Assembly: GCF_900110215.1 (NCBI RefSeq)
Contig: NZ_FOCX01000004.1
Span: forward strand, 62,001-126,000
DNA length: 64,000 bases
DNA from: Halorientalis persicus
Lineage (GTDB): Archaea; Halobacteriota; Halobacteria; Halobacteriales; Haloarculaceae
Direction: 5' to 3'
Made by a program: the position numbers and the translations under genes
The notes under the pieces: model-generated
What the model saw: the letters and a program-made list of their open reading frames with translations, nothing else
The model's database searches: none
What the model was told of the DNA's origin: nothing
Part shown: one piece after another, positions 8,239 to 16,835 of the stretch
How the letters are laid out: the number at the start of each line of letters is the position of its first letter
Position numbering within the stretch: the stretch's first letter is position 1

Positions 8239-9168
8239 TTAGAGGTAGTCGAACCACGCTTCGTACTCGTCGGTCCGGCGCTCGATGACCTCGAAGAACT
8301 TCGTCTGCAACTCGTCGGTGACCGGGCCCTTGGTCCCGCTGCCAATCTCGTTGTCGTCGACGCTCCGGATCGGCGTGACCTCCGCCGCCGTCCCCGTGAA
8401 GAACAGCTCGTCGGCGGTGTACAGTTCGCCCCGCGAAATCGTCGCGTCGTCGTGGACGGTGTAGCCCAGATCCTCGGCGATGGTGATGAGCGACTGGCGC
8501 GTGATGCCGTCGAGGATCGACTCGGCGAGCCCGGTGGTGTAGAGTTCGCCGTCCCGGACGAGGAAGATGTTCTCACCCGGTCCCTCGGCGACGTTGCCCT
8601 CGCCGTTGAGCACGATGGCCTCCGTGTAGCCGTTGCCCGTCGCCTCCAGGTTCGCGAGGACGCTGTTGACGTACGGCCCGGTCGTCTTGGCGTTGGTTGG
8701 GATCTGATCGGACCCGTACTTGCGCCACGAGGAGATCGACACGTCGACGCCCTCTTCGAGCGCTTCCTCGCCGAGGTACGCGCCCCACGGCCAGACGGCG
8801 ATGGCGACCTCGACCGGGCAGTTCGACGGGTTCAGGCCGAGTTCCTCGTACCCGTAGAACGCGACCGGCCGGATGTAACAGGACTCCAGATCCTGCCGGC
8901 GGATCAGTTCCTTCGTGGCTTCGGTCAGTTCCTCCCGGCTGAACGGGATGTCGATGTCGTAGGGCTTCCCCGACTGGTAGAACCGGTCGAGGTGTTCCTC
9001 CCAGCGGAAGATCGCGGGGCCGTTCTCGGTGTCGTAACACCGGACGCCCTCGAAGATCCCGGTGCCGTAGTGGAGCCCGTGTGTGAGAACGTGAACCTGT
9101 GCGTCCTCCCAGTCGACGAACTCACCGTCCTGCCAGATCGTGTCGACGTCCATCTCGTCGAATCCCAT
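8239..9168 (-). CDS. ilvE: branched-chain amino acid aminotransferase
   Basis: PLP-dependent fold-IV transaminase for the last step of leucine, isoleucine and valine synthesis. The 309 residues begin with the class motif YGTGIFEGVRCYDTENG. The PLP lysine is Lys161 in IPTNAKTTGPYVNS. EGPGENIFLVRDGELYTT and ILDGITRQSLI complete the fold-IV signature, with FTGTAAEVTPI near the C-terminus. D-amino acid transaminase or ADC lyase are alternatives in this fold, but length and motifs favour IlvE. A TTAAGAG TATA-like box lies ~30 nt upstream of the ATG. Confidence 0.93.
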   Translation of the reverse strand: MGFDEMDVDTIWQDGEFVDWEDAQVHVLTHGLHYGTGIFEGVRCYDTENGPAIFRWEEHLDRFYQSGKPYDIDIPFSREELTEATKELIRRQDLESCYIRPVAFYGYEELGLNPSNCPVEVAIAVWPWGAYLGEEALEEGVDVSISSWRKYGSDQIPTNAKTTGPYVNSVLANLEATGNGYTEAIVLNGEGNVAEGPGENIFLVRDGELYTTGLAESILDGITRQSLITIAEDLGYTVHDDATISRGELYTADELFFTGTAAEVTPIRSVDDNEIGSGTKGPVTDELQTKFFEVIERRTDEYEAWFDYL

Positions 9169-9318
9169 TGCTCATTGGTTGGCCCAATCCGCTCTTAACA
9201 GTTTTCGTGCCGTGCCGACGGCTCACGTGGCGACCGCCGGCCTCTAACTATCATTGAAACGTCACTTGTGGGACCAATACGCCGGACACGGCCCGTGATC
9301 GAAGTCCCCGATCGCACC

Positions 9319-9349
9319 CGATAAACCGATATTCGCGATATAGAAATGG
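9319..9349 (+). repeat. left 31-bp inverted repeat bracketing the GT87 gene
   Basis: Begins CGATAAACC and ends CGCGATATAGAAATGG with six variable bases between. The reverse complement is found at 10812-10842, with 26 of 31 bases identical. It begins 12 bp beyond the stop codon of the glycosyltransferase gene. I found no third copy in the window. See the findings for interpretation. Confidence 0.75.
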
Positions 9350-9361
9350 GGCGTCGGGTGC

Positions 9362-10660
9362 TCAGCTCTCTCCGGGTGGCCGCCGCTGTCCGCTCGCACT
9401 CGTGGGCTCGGCGGTGGTTTCCTGGCGTCCGTGCAACCGCCAGACTCCCGCCAGCAGGAGACATAGCGTCCCCCACAGAACGGGCGTCCCGAACGTGTAG
9501 GCCGTTCGAGCGCCGGCCAGAACGGCGACCCTGGCTGGGATCGGCAACCCAGCGAATTCGAGTACCTGCACGACGTCGTCGAATTTCAGTGTCAGCGTCA
9601 GGAGGGCGGCCCCGGTGGCAAAGACGGTCGACTCCGGGCGGTCGAGGAGATACAACAGCGGAAGCAACGGGTAGAACAGGAGCACGAAGTACATACTGTA
9701 CGACGGCACGACCAACAGTACGGCACTGAGCGTCGCGAGCACCGCGACCATCCTGTCGACCGGGCCGCGACTCCGGGTGTACGTGTAGTACAGGGCGGGT
9801 GCAACGAGGAGCACTGCCCCGAGGGCCAGTTCGGCCGCCGTCGCACGGGGAACGACGACCGACAGTGGCCGACGGAGCGAGACGTACACGCTCGACGGTG
9901 GTAACCCGCCGGCGAACACGTCGGGTGTCGACCGCGGGAGGAGTTCGTGCGTGACGTAGTTCCTGGTCCGTGCCGGCCCGAACAGAACCGCCCCGGCGAC
10001 GAGACAGCCGACGCCCGTCGTGACGGCCGCTGCGATCGCCCGCCACGCACGTCGCCAGAGGAGCCAGATGCCGATCGCCGCCGGGAACACCTTCGGGAGA
10101 GCCGCCAGCGCGAGCGCCACACCGGCACGGCCCTGTTTCCCGCTGTCGAGCCAGACGAGCCCGAGCCCCATCGCCACCGCCATGTAGTGGTTCACGTTCC
10201 CGAAAAACAGCGACGGCGCGCCGATGGGACTGACCGCGACGAACCCGACGATCAGGGCGCGATCGAGGCGGTACAGATCGGGACCGTATCGCTCGATCTG
10301 GCGGATCAGGGTCCACCCGAGAACGCCGCTGAGACACAGCGCGACGGCGGTGTGGAGGGCGAACCCGATCGCTGGCGGCACGCCCAGGAACAGCGAGAAC
10401 CACAGCAACAGGAGGGGTGGATAGCGATACGTGAGTCCGGGCACGCCGATCGGCGATTCCCCGTACACCGGCTCCCCGCCCCAGAGATGGGCCGCGGCGG
10501 CCCGGTAGATCTCGAAATCGAGCGCGAGTCCATCCGGCGTCACCGTCGTCCGATAGCACAGGTAGCCGAGTCCGAAGAGTATCCCCACCCCGAGAACACA
10601 CCGTGCGAGCCATCGCTGTCTCTCGGCTCTCTCTCGCGCCACTGTCTCCGACTGGTCCAC
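9362..10660 (-). CDS. polytopic glycosyltransferase (GT87/DUF2029-like)
   Basis: 432-residue membrane protein with about ten hydrophobic helices. It resembles GT87/DUF2029 mannosyltransferases, which use polyprenyl-phosphate sugars to extend lipoglycans or glycoproteins. Visible features: an N-terminal basic stretch, a first helix at ~18-40, an extracellular loop with DFEIYRAAAAHLWGGEPVYG (typical of this GT-C group after TM1), then RYPPLLLLWFSLFLG. The C-terminus is short and cytoplasmic. It stands alone, with ~150-250 bp of non-coding DNA on both sides and 31-bp inverted repeats outside it. Sugar and acceptor unknown. Confidence 0.8.
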   Translation of the reverse strand: MDQSETVARERAERQRWLARCVLGVGILFGLGYLCYRTTVTPDGLALDFEIYRAAAAHLWGGEPVYGESPIGVPGLTYRYPPLLLLWFSLFLGVPPAIGFALHTAVALCLSGVLGWTLIRQIERYGPDLYRLDRALIVGFVAVSPIGAPSLFFGNVNHYMAVAMGLGLVWLDSGKQGRAGVALALAALPKVFPAAIGIWLLWRRAWRAIAAAVTTGVGCLVAGAVLFGPARTRNYVTHELLPRSTPDVFAGGLPPSSVYVSLRRPLSVVVPRATAAELALGAVLLVAPALYYTYTRSRGPVDRMVAVLATLSAVLLVVPSYSMYFVLLFYPLLPLLYLLDRPESTVFATGAALLTLTLKFDDVVQVLEFAGLPIPARVAVLAGARTAYTFGTPVLWGTLCLLLAGVWRLHGRQETTAEPTSASGQRRPPGES

Positions 10661-10811
10661 TGGCTAGTAAGTGTCTTGTGGTTTTGACAATGAATCGACC
10701 TGTAATTCGTGCGTGATGGCTCCCCTCCCGCTCTGGGCCTGGGACGAACCGTCTCGAACGTCCCGTCGAACCCATCACCCACCTCCCGAGCCCGTGCTGT
10801 GCGCGCCACCG

Positions 10812-10842
10812 CCATTTCTATATCGCGGTATTTGGTTTATCG
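10812..10842 (-). repeat. right 31-bp inverted repeat bracketing the GT87 gene
   Basis: Reverse complement of 9319-9349 with 26 of 31 matches; the 16 inner bases and the 9 outer bases are identical. Together with the left copy it bounds a 1,524-bp segment containing only the glycosyltransferase gene. No flanking target duplication is obvious. The 10661-10913 interval otherwise holds no gene I can support. Confidence 0.75.
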
Positions 10843-10913
10843 AAGGGTCGACGACGAGTCTGTGTCGGGCAGGTGAAACGCGGCAAAACGCGCGAAAAAG
10901 AGTGGCAGGCGAC

Positions 10914-11573
10914 TTAGCGAAGGCGGTCGACGATCTCGCTCCCTTCGACGTAGGGGATGTCGTTGCGCTCGCCGTAAGCGCGGGCGGCTGCGGGCGGGAG
11001 GGCCTCACCGGTCTCGTCGTCGAGCATCTCACAGACGACGACGGCCGGGGACTGGTCGGCGGCGGCCGCGAGCGCGACGCCCAACTCGGTGTGGCCGAGC
11101 CGATCGTCCAGCAGGTTCGGTGCGGCTCGGAGCAGGTGGACGTGGCCGGGAGCGCGGAACGCCTCGGCGAAGTCCGCGTCGGCGGGGTCGCCCGCGGCCT
11201 GGGCCAGTTCGGTGATGGTCAGGGCCCGGTCCTCGTCGGTGATGCCGGTGAACGTGTCGCGGTGGTTCACCGTCAACGAGAACGACGACCGTTCGTCGTA
11301 GTCCAGATCGTGGTCGGCCGCGACGGGGTGATCGATGACTTCCTGCAGGAAGGGCAGGTCGAAGGCCTCGGCCACCTCGTCGCTCAACGCGGTGCAGATC
11401 AACCCGCCTGCGTCGTTGCGCATCCGGGCGACGGCGTCGGGGGTGACGGCCGCCGCGGGATACACCAGGTCGGTCTCGCCTTCGCGGTCGGCGGCGTCGT
11501 GGATCAGGACCGGCTCGCCGTCGCGGAAGGCCGCGAGCGCGTCGTCGACGCCGGTCCGGGATTCCGTGTGCAT
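10914..11573 (-). CDS. ribB: 3,4-dihydroxy-2-butanone-4-phosphate synthase
   Basis: Converts ribulose 5-phosphate to DHBP and formate, supplying the xylene ring carbons of riboflavin. Conserved sites: DAADREGETDLVYPA (acidic metal loop), RMRNDAGGLICTALS, SLTVNHRDTFTGI, PGHVHLLRA and RLGHTELGVALA. Stand-alone RibB without a GTP cyclohydrolase II domain. I chose the ATG at 11573, 1 nt after the rbkR stop; an alternative start 18 nt upstream would overlap rbkR. Co-directional with rbkR, whose product is expected to regulate this gene. Confidence 0.94.
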   Translation of the reverse strand: MHTESRTGVDDALAAFRDGEPVLIHDAADREGETDLVYPAAAVTPDAVARMRNDAGGLICTALSDEVAEAFDLPFLQEVIDHPVAADHDLDYDERSSFSLTVNHRDTFTGITDEDRALTITELAQAAGDPADADFAEAFRAPGHVHLLRAAPNLLDDRLGHTELGVALAAAADQSPAVVVCEMLDDETGEALPPAAARAYGERNDIPYVEGSEIVDRLR

Positions 11574-11574
11574 C

Positions 11575-12276
11575 TTATCGCTCCGTGACATTGATCGTGA
11601 CCTCGTCGTCGTCTTCGAGCCCGATCGCTTCGCGGAGTTTCTCCGGGGCGATCACTTCCAGCTGGTCCTCGTCGTGGTGGGTCCGTTCGGGCGCGATGAC
11701 GTGGGCCGGCTCGTAGATGGAGTCGCCCACCTCGACGCTGGCGGGATAACAGAAGGCCGGGCCGTAGGTACGTTCGTCGTCCTCCCAGCCCTCGATGGTG
11801 ACCGGTTCCAGCGAAGCCATCCCGGCGCGGGCGCGAACGCTCTCGTCTGTCAGATCGACGTTTAGCGTGCCGGCGAAGGGCTCGTACCCGAGTTTCTCGA
11901 TGAACTGCTCCATGTAGCCCGGCAGCGAGATGTAGTGGCGACCCTCGCCCATCCCGCTGGTCACGAACCCCTGCAGTTCGATGGCCGCGTCGCGCTCGAA
12001 GATCCGCCGATAATCGGCGTACTCGCGGCGCAGCGCCGACTCGCCTTCGCCGGTAATCTCGACCCACTGCCCGTCGCTGACCATCTCCCGCTCGACGTAG
12101 TCGGCGTCGTCGAGCCGCTGGAGTCGGCGGGAGGCGGTCTGGTTCGACGCGTCGAGGTCCTCGGCCAGCACCGAACACGACACCTTCTCCTGACCCTCGA
12201 GTGCGCCCTCGAGCGCCAGCAATTTCAACGTCGCCAGCTCGTCGTATCCGACCGTCCCCTCACTCGCCTGTGCCAT
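11575..12276 (-). CDS. rbkR: RbkR: transcriptional regulator fused to CTP-dependent riboflavin kinase
   Basis: 233 residues in two parts. Residues ~10-85 are a winged helix-turn-helix ([25 protein letters not shown]). Residues ~95-225 are the archaeal CTP-dependent riboflavin kinase: [35 protein letters not shown], and a C-terminal [13 protein letters not shown]. RbkR proteins phosphorylate riboflavin to FMN and regulate riboflavin genes. Start ATG 12276 is preceded at -27 by a GCTTATCC box overlapping a repeated CGTTACGCT, a plausible autoregulatory operator. ribB follows after 1 nt. Confidence 0.94.
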   Translation of the reverse strand: MAQASEGTVGYDELATLKLLALEGALEGQEKVSCSVLAEDLDASNQTASRRLQRLDDADYVEREMVSDGQWVEITGEGESALRREYADYRRIFERDAAIELQGFVTSGMGEGRHYISLPGYMEQFIEKLGYEPFAGTLNVDLTDESVRARAGMASLEPVTIEGWEDDERTYGPAFCYPASVEVGDSIYEPAHVIAPERTHHDEDQLEVIAPEKLREAIGLEDDDEVTINVTER

Positions 12277-12300
12277 ACTCCAATCTTGGACTGTCGCAGG

Positions 12301-12331
12301 GATAAGCGTAACGAATATGGGGAGCGTAACG
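12301..12331 (-). promoter_or_regulatory. rbkR promoter with two 9-bp direct repeats (candidate operator)
   Basis: On the coding (minus) strand CGTTACGCT occurs twice, at 12323-12331 and 12305-12313, exactly 18 bp apart. The copy nearer the gene overlaps a TATA-like CTTATC about 27 nt before the ATG. Two identical sites one and a half helical turns apart over the core promoter fit a repressor binding site. That RbkR itself binds here is inferred. Confidence 0.5.
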
Positions 12332-12351
12332 TCTTTGGAACGCAAAGGAAC

Positions 12352-12366
12352 GGAAACAGTGTTTCC
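12352..12366. repeat. perfect 15-bp palindrome upstream of rbkR
   Basis: GGAAACAGTGTTTCC, 7-bp arms around one central base, 76-90 bp upstream of the rbkR start. It sits in the 235-bp interval between taw1 and rbkR (12277-12511), which contains no gene. The rest of the interval (12367-12511) is AT-richer near 12370-12415, then GC-rich sequence next to the taw1 stop. Confidence 0.5.
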
Positions 12367-12511
12367 TGATTCGATATTTGGAGGTAACGATGTAAAGGCA
12401 TTGTTTCGAAGGTGTTCGGGAACCGGTGGTCGGTATGGTCGCGTCAGACCTCGCTAACCGGGTCTCGCTACTCGCGGCTCACTGCGTTCACCGCTCGCCG
12501 ATCCCGCCTCG

Positions 12512-13477
12512 CTACTCCCAGAACTCGCTGTCTTTCTGCAGTTTCGGCACCAGCGTGTTCCGCTCCGTCGCGAGCAGCGCGACGCGAGAGGCGGGAACCT
12601 GCTTGAGCACGTCGTGGGGCATATGTTCCATCACGTCCTCGGCGAACTCGACGACGCGCTCGTGGTCGGGCATCGAGTCCCGGTCCAGCCGCCCCCGCGA
12701 GTGGCCGACGTGCATATACGCTTTCAGTTCCACGAAGTCCGGATCGGCCCGCTCGTACATCGATGCGTACCAGCCGGGATTGTGCATATTCAGTCCCTCG
12801 ATGCAGGTCGTCCGCAGGACCGTCCGGGTTTCGTCTTTCTCGGCCAGCACGTCCAGCGTGTCGATCAACCGTTCCCAGGCGTCGTCCTCGACGGCTTTGA
12901 CAGTTTCATCGAAGGTCGCCCGGTCGGCGGCGTCGACGCTGACGTAGAGCTGGGTCGGGTCACACTCGGCCAGTACCTCTGGACGGGTCCCGTTCGAGAC
13001 GAGGAAGGTCGTGATGTCGCGGTCGTGGAACGCCTCGATGAGTTCCGGCAGGTAGGGGTAGAGGGTGGGCTCGCCGTCGAGGGAAATTGCCACGTGGCGG
13101 GGCTCCATGGCCTCCTCGAACATCTCGCGGGGCACCTCGTCGTTGCCGCCGAAGCCGCTGAGGAGTTTCGTCTGGAGTTCGATGCTGGCGTCGACGACGG
13201 CCTCGGGATCGTCCCACTCCACCTCGTCCATCTCGTAGGCGTGGCCCTGGTGATCCCGCCAGCAGAAGACACACCGCTCGTTGCACTTCACGACCGGCGT
13301 CATCTGAATACACCTGTGGGATTCGATCCCGTAGAATATTTTTTTGTAACATTTCCCCTCCCCACGGAGCGCGTTTTTGGTCCACCCGCAGGTCTGGGCG
13401 GCGGTGTGGTTCTCGCTGTGGTAATCTGGATTCGAGACCTGCTTGGGGCCCCCGCTCCCGGACTCGGAGTCGCTCAT
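12512..13477 (-). CDS. taw1: tRNA 4-demethylwyosine synthase (TYW1/Taw1), radical SAM
   Basis: Makes the tricyclic wyosine base from N1-methylguanosine-37 of tRNA-Phe using pyruvate and SAM. The 321-residue protein has the radical SAM triad CNERCVFC (Cys65, 69, 72) and three upstream cysteines (30, 43, 56) with the spacing of the second [4Fe-4S] cluster of archaeal TYW1. AISLDGEPTLYPYLPELI and STRG-like segments follow, and the conserved VELKAYMHVGHSRGRLDRD. No flavodoxin domain, as expected for archaea. Start ATG 13477; a longer frame upstream runs into the divergent promoter. Confidence 0.95.
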   Translation of the reverse strand: MSDSESGSGGPKQVSNPDYHSENHTAAQTCGWTKNALRGEGKCYKKIFYGIESHRCIQMTPVVKCNERCVFCWRDHQGHAYEMDEVEWDDPEAVVDASIELQTKLLSGFGGNDEVPREMFEEAMEPRHVAISLDGEPTLYPYLPELIEAFHDRDITTFLVSNGTRPEVLAECDPTQLYVSVDAADRATFDETVKAVEDDAWERLIDTLDVLAEKDETRTVLRTTCIEGLNMHNPGWYASMYERADPDFVELKAYMHVGHSRGRLDRDSMPDHERVVEFAEDVMEHMPHDVLKQVPASRVALLATERNTLVPKLQKDSEFWE

Positions 13478-13663
13478 GTTGAAACTCCGTTGCGCGCCCG
13501 CGGGCAAAAGCCCCCGGGTGTCGCGTCGTTTCGATGCTCGCCCCACACCTCCGCGTCTGTTCCTCGAAACTCTGAATGATAATACAAACACTGTAGAAAT
13601 AGGATCAGAAGTCTACGATCGTTGTGAGCAAAGACTATTAGTGTTATTTCCCAAAGTCTGTGT

Positions 13664-14206
13664 ATGGCTACGAACGTCGTGAACGAACGCGGCGGCGAGC
13701 AGGGAGAGACCGAGCGCACGACCGAGACCGAACCGGAAACGGCGGTCGAGACCGACTGTACGGTGACGCTGCATCTGCGGTCCTCGGCTCCGGCGGCCGC
13801 GACGCGGCGGCAACGGACCGTGCTGGACCGGTTGCGGTCGCTCGCGTCCGACGGTGTCGTCCCCGAGCTTCGGGTCGAGCGCTGGAGTTCGAAGGTGACC
13901 GTTCCCTCGGACGGTGACGACGGTGACCGGGCCCCGGTCGAACTGTACGAGGAGTTCGAGACAACCGCCGAGCGCGCGGACGCGCGTCTCGAACCCTTTT
14001 TCGAGACCCGGGAGGCCGTCGGCGGTCTGCTCTCGGCGGGGCCACCGACGGATCGGGTCATCGTGTTCCCGGTGGTCTGTCTGACCGTCCGCCGGGACGG
14101 TGACCTCACAGGGCTGTACCCCTGCTGGAAAGACGGTGACCATCATAGCGTGGAGGACGGGCTCTCCGCGCTCGCGACGGAACCGGGCGACCCGGAGAAC
14201 CTCTGA
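13664..14206 (+). CDS. haloarchaeal HTH-type protein, copy 1 of a tandem pair
   Basis: 180-residue protein; paralogue of the next gene. Shared segments: TVTLHLRS near residue 33, RRQRTVLDRLRSLASDG, ELYEEFETTAERADARLEPFF, and the strongly conserved block FPVVCLTVRRDGDLTGLYPCW followed by HHSVEDGLSAL. Similar haloarchaeal proteins are often labelled HTH-domain proteins, but I see no clear helix-turn-helix. The N-terminal 30 residues are Glu/Thr-rich and differ from the partner. A CTATTAG box ~27 nt before the ATG suggests a leaderless transcript. Function unknown. Confidence 0.75.
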   Translation: MATNVVNERGGEQGETERTTETEPETAVETDCTVTLHLRSSAPAAATRRQRTVLDRLRSLASDGVVPELRVERWSSKVTVPSDGDDGDRAPVELYEEFETTAERADARLEPFFETREAVGGLLSAGPPTDRVIVFPVVCLTVRRDGDLTGLYPCWKDGDHHSVEDGLSALATEPGDPENL

Positions 14207-14253
14207 GTGAATGATCGAGTCGTCGGGACTACCGTGACGGAGGGCCGGATACC

Positions 14254-14805
14254 ATGACAGCACGCAAATCCGACGTTGCATCGACGATTCCGGACGGACC
14301 GACGACGGTGACGCTCCGACTTCGCTCGGACCCGTCGTCGGTCGCACGACGCCGACAGCAACGCCTCGCCGAGCGACTGGAGACGATTGCCGAGGGGGCC
14401 GACGAGACGACACTCCGGACCGGGCACTGGAGTGACCGCGTTCGAGTGCCTGCCCCCGAGGGGACTGCGGCCGTCGAAGCGGTCTCCCTCTACGAGGAGT
14501 TGCGCGCCGCCGTCGACGAGGCCGGCGGTCGCCTCCATCCGTTCTTCCAGGAGCAAGAGACACTCGATTCCGTCACACCGGCCGATCTGACCGACGGTGC
14601 GACCGACGAGGGCGAGCGTGACATTGTGTTCCCGGTGGTCTGTCTCACGATCAGGCGGCGCGGCCGCCTCACCGGTGTCTATCCCTGCTGGCTCGACGGC
14701 GAGCACCACAGCGTCGAGGACGGACTCGCTCGCCTCGAAGCCGCGACGGACGGGATCCGATGCCTGGCGCCGACGGTCTCGGGCGACGCCGAAAACCTCT
14801 GGTAA
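14254..14805 (+). CDS. haloarchaeal HTH-type protein, copy 2 of a tandem pair
   Basis: 183 residues, clearly homologous to the preceding gene over nearly all its length: TVTLRLRSDPSSVARRRQQR, SLYEELRAAVDEAGGRLHPFF and FPVVCLTIRRRGRLTGVYPCW. The shared C-terminal block GLYPCW/GVYPCW-x-D-G-x-H-H-S-V-E-D-G-L may bind a metal or ligand (Cys, two His), which is inference. It lies 47 bp after copy 1. Its last codons and stop are repeated twice downstream in a 106-bp tandem repeat. Confidence 0.75.
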   Translation: MTARKSDVASTIPDGPTTVTLRLRSDPSSVARRRQQRLAERLETIAEGADETTLRTGHWSDRVRVPAPEGTAAVEAVSLYEELRAAVDEAGGRLHPFFQEQETLDSVTPADLTDGATDEGERDIVFPVVCLTIRRRGRLTGVYPCWLDGEHHSVEDGLARLEAATDGIRCLAPTVSGDAENLW

Positions 14806-15016
14806 ACGGTTTCGGGCCCGGCTTCGCAAAGCTCAGCCGGACGCCAGGAGAGCAAGGCTCTCCTGAGCCCCCGCTCGCTTCGCTCGCGGGGACGCCGAAA
14901 CCCTCTGGTAAACGGTTTCGAGCCCGGCTTCGCAAAGCTCAGCCGGACGCCAGGAGAGCAAGGCTCTCCTGAGCCCCCGCTCGCTTCGCTCGCGGGGACG
15001 CCGAGAACCGCTGGTG
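14785..15016 (+). repeat. 106-bp tandem repeat carrying copies of the gene's last codons
   Basis: Two full units (14785-14890, 14891-14996) and the first ~20 bp of a third. Each unit starts with GACGCCGAAAACCTCTGGTAA-like sequence, i.e. the final codons (DAENLW or a close variant) plus the stop codon of the gene ending at 14805. The remainder holds a hairpin (AGGAGAGC-aag-GCTCTCCT) and a second GC-rich dyad (CCCGC...GCGGG). The third gene-end copy has changed to TGA. Stems could act as terminators between this gene and argS. Confidence 0.85.
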
Positions 15017-15071
15017 AACACGCGGCAGACAGTTCGTCATCCCTTTATTCGGCGACCGAGGAGAGGCGGGT

Positions 15072-16835
15072 ATGTTCCTTGCCGCTCGCCGGGAGGTCGA
15101 AGCCGCTGTCGAGGGGGCACTCGACGCACTCGACCTCCCCACCGACGACCTCGGGATCGAGGAGCCGCCGGAAGACGTCGACGCCGTCCTCGCATCGAGC
15201 GTCGCCTTCCGGCTGGCCGGCGAAGTCGGTGCCGCCCCACCCGAGGTGGCCGCCGACATCGCCGCCGAGATCGACCCCGCCGACTACGACTACGTCGGCG
15301 ACGTGACCACGCAGGGGCCGTACCTGAACTTCCTGCCCAGCGACGCCTACTTCGCGGCGACACTCGAAGCTGCCCAGGACGACGAGTACGGCCGACTCGA
15401 CCCGAAGGGGGCCTCGGTCGCCGTCGAACACACGAGCGCCAACCCCACGGGGCCGGTCCACGTCGGTCGTGCGCGCAACCCCATCATCGGCGACGCGCTG
15501 GCGAACGTCCTCGATTTCGCCGGGTACGACGTGGATCGCCACTACTACGTCAACGACGCCGGCCGCCAGATGGCCGTGTTCACCTGGGCTTACGAGACAT
15601 TCGACGAAGCGGAGTTGCCCGAACCGGAACGGGACCGCGCCGAGTACGACATGGTTCGGTACTACCGTCGGGGCAACACCTTCCTCGACGAGGCTCCCGA
15701 GTCCGAGGTCGAGGCCGCCGAAGCCGAGATCCAGTCGATCATGCAGGGTCTGGAGGCGGGCGACGAGGCGACCTACGAACGCGTCAGCGAGGTCGTCGAC
15801 ACCGTCCTCGGCGGGATGCAGGAGTGTCTGGCCCGTCTCCCCGCCGAGTTCGACGAGTTCGTCAAGGAGACCCGCTTCATGCGCAACGGGGCGACCGACG
15901 ATCTGGTCGAGCGTCTACAGGACCTCGACGAGGCGGTCTACGAGGAGGACGCCTGGCAGCTCGAACTCGACGACCACGGGATCGACAAGAACCTCGTCTT
16001 CCTGCGGTCGGACGGCACCAGCCTCTACGCCACGCGGGACCTGGCCCACCACGAGTGGAAGTTCGAGAACTACGACCGCGCCGTGACCGTACTCGGCGAG
16101 GACCACAAGCTCCAGGCCCAGCAGGTCCGGACCACCCTCGACCTGCTCGGGCACGACACCGACCCGCTCGATCAGGTCCTCTATTCGTACGTCAACCTCC
16201 CGGAGGGGAAGATGAGTACCCGCGAGGGGACCGGGATCGACCTGGACGACCTGCTGGACGAGGCCATCGACCGCGCCCGCGAGGAAGTCGAGGACCGCCT
16301 CGAAGACCGGCTCCGGAACGACGACCTGGACGAGGACGATGTCGAACGGATCGCCCACCAGGTCGGGATCGGCGCGGTCCGGTACGACATCGTCTCGAAA
16401 CAGCCGGCCAAGGCCATCACCTTCGAGTGGGACCGGGCGCTGGACTTCGAGGCCCAGTCCGCGCCGTACGTCCAGTACGTGCACGCGCGCGCCTGTGGCA
16501 TCCTGGGGGAAGCCCGAGAGGCCGGCCACGAGGTGCCCGAGGTCGCCGATTTCGACGCCGACGCCCTGGACACGCCGGAAGCACGTCGCCTGCTCGCGAC
16601 CATCGCCCGGTTCCCGGCGGTGATCGAGGACGCGGCCGACGACCACCACCCACACGTCGTCGCGACCTACACCCGGGAGTTCGCGGAGGCGTTCAACGCC
16701 TTCTACCGGGAGTGTCCGGTGCTCGATGCCGACACCGAGACACGGGACGCACGGCTCGCGCTGGTGGCCGCTGCACGCCACACCGTGGGCAACGCTCTGC
16801 GTGTCCTCGGCGTCGCTGCGCCCGAGTCGATGTGA
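15072..16835 (+). CDS. argS: arginyl-tRNA synthetase
   Basis: Class I aminoacyl-tRNA synthetase charging tRNA-Arg. 587 residues. The HIGH-type signature is HVGR (130-133) within [19 protein letters not shown], and the KMSKS counterpart is GKMSTREG near residue 379. The N-terminal Add-1 domain (residues ~1-110) and C-terminal DALR anticodon-binding domain, ending [19 protein letters not shown], are present. A conserved [10 protein letters not shown] lies after the HIGH region. Start ATG 15072 follows GGCGGGT. Complete and ordinary. Confidence 0.97.
   Translation: MFLAARREVEAAVEGALDALDLPTDDLGIEEPPEDVDAVLASSVAFRLAGEVGAAPPEVAADIAAEIDPADYDYVGDVTTQGPYLNFLPSDAYFAATLEAAQDDEYGRLDPKGASVAVEHTSANPTGPVHVGRARNPIIGDALANVLDFAGYDVDRHYYVNDAGRQMAVFTWAYETFDEAELPEPERDRAEYDMVRYYRRGNTFLDEAPESEVEAAEAEIQSIMQGLEAGDEATYERVSEVVDTVLGGMQECLARLPAEFDEFVKETRFMRNGATDDLVERLQDLDEAVYEEDAWQLELDDHGIDKNLVFLRSDGTSLYATRDLAHHEWKFENYDRAVTVLGEDHKLQAQQVRTTLDLLGHDTDPLDQVLYSYVNLPEGKMSTREGTGIDLDDLLDEAIDRAREEVEDRLEDRLRNDDLDEDDVERIAHQVGIGAVRYDIVSKQPAKAITFEWDRALDFEAQSAPYVQYVHARACGILGEAREAGHEVPEVADFDADALDTPEARRLLATIARFPAVIEDAADDHHPHVVATYTREFAEAFNAFYRECPVLDADTETRDARLALVAAARHTVGNALRVLGVAAPESM

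Noticed and set aside
9319-10842. Insertion sequence
   Set aside because: The inverted repeats enclose no transposase and no target duplication is visible, so I call only the repeats.
10878-10913. Half-element of the two-hairpin family after ribB (TTTTTCGCGCG on the minus strand)
   Set aside because: It lacks the GAGTGG/CCCGA core and the A5 arm, and no gene-end copy is present. It is probably an ordinary terminator.
12490-12520. Gene-end repeat after taw1 (GAGTAGCGAG twice)
   Set aside because: Only ten bases, low complexity for this genome, and no two-hairpin element nearby. Could be chance.
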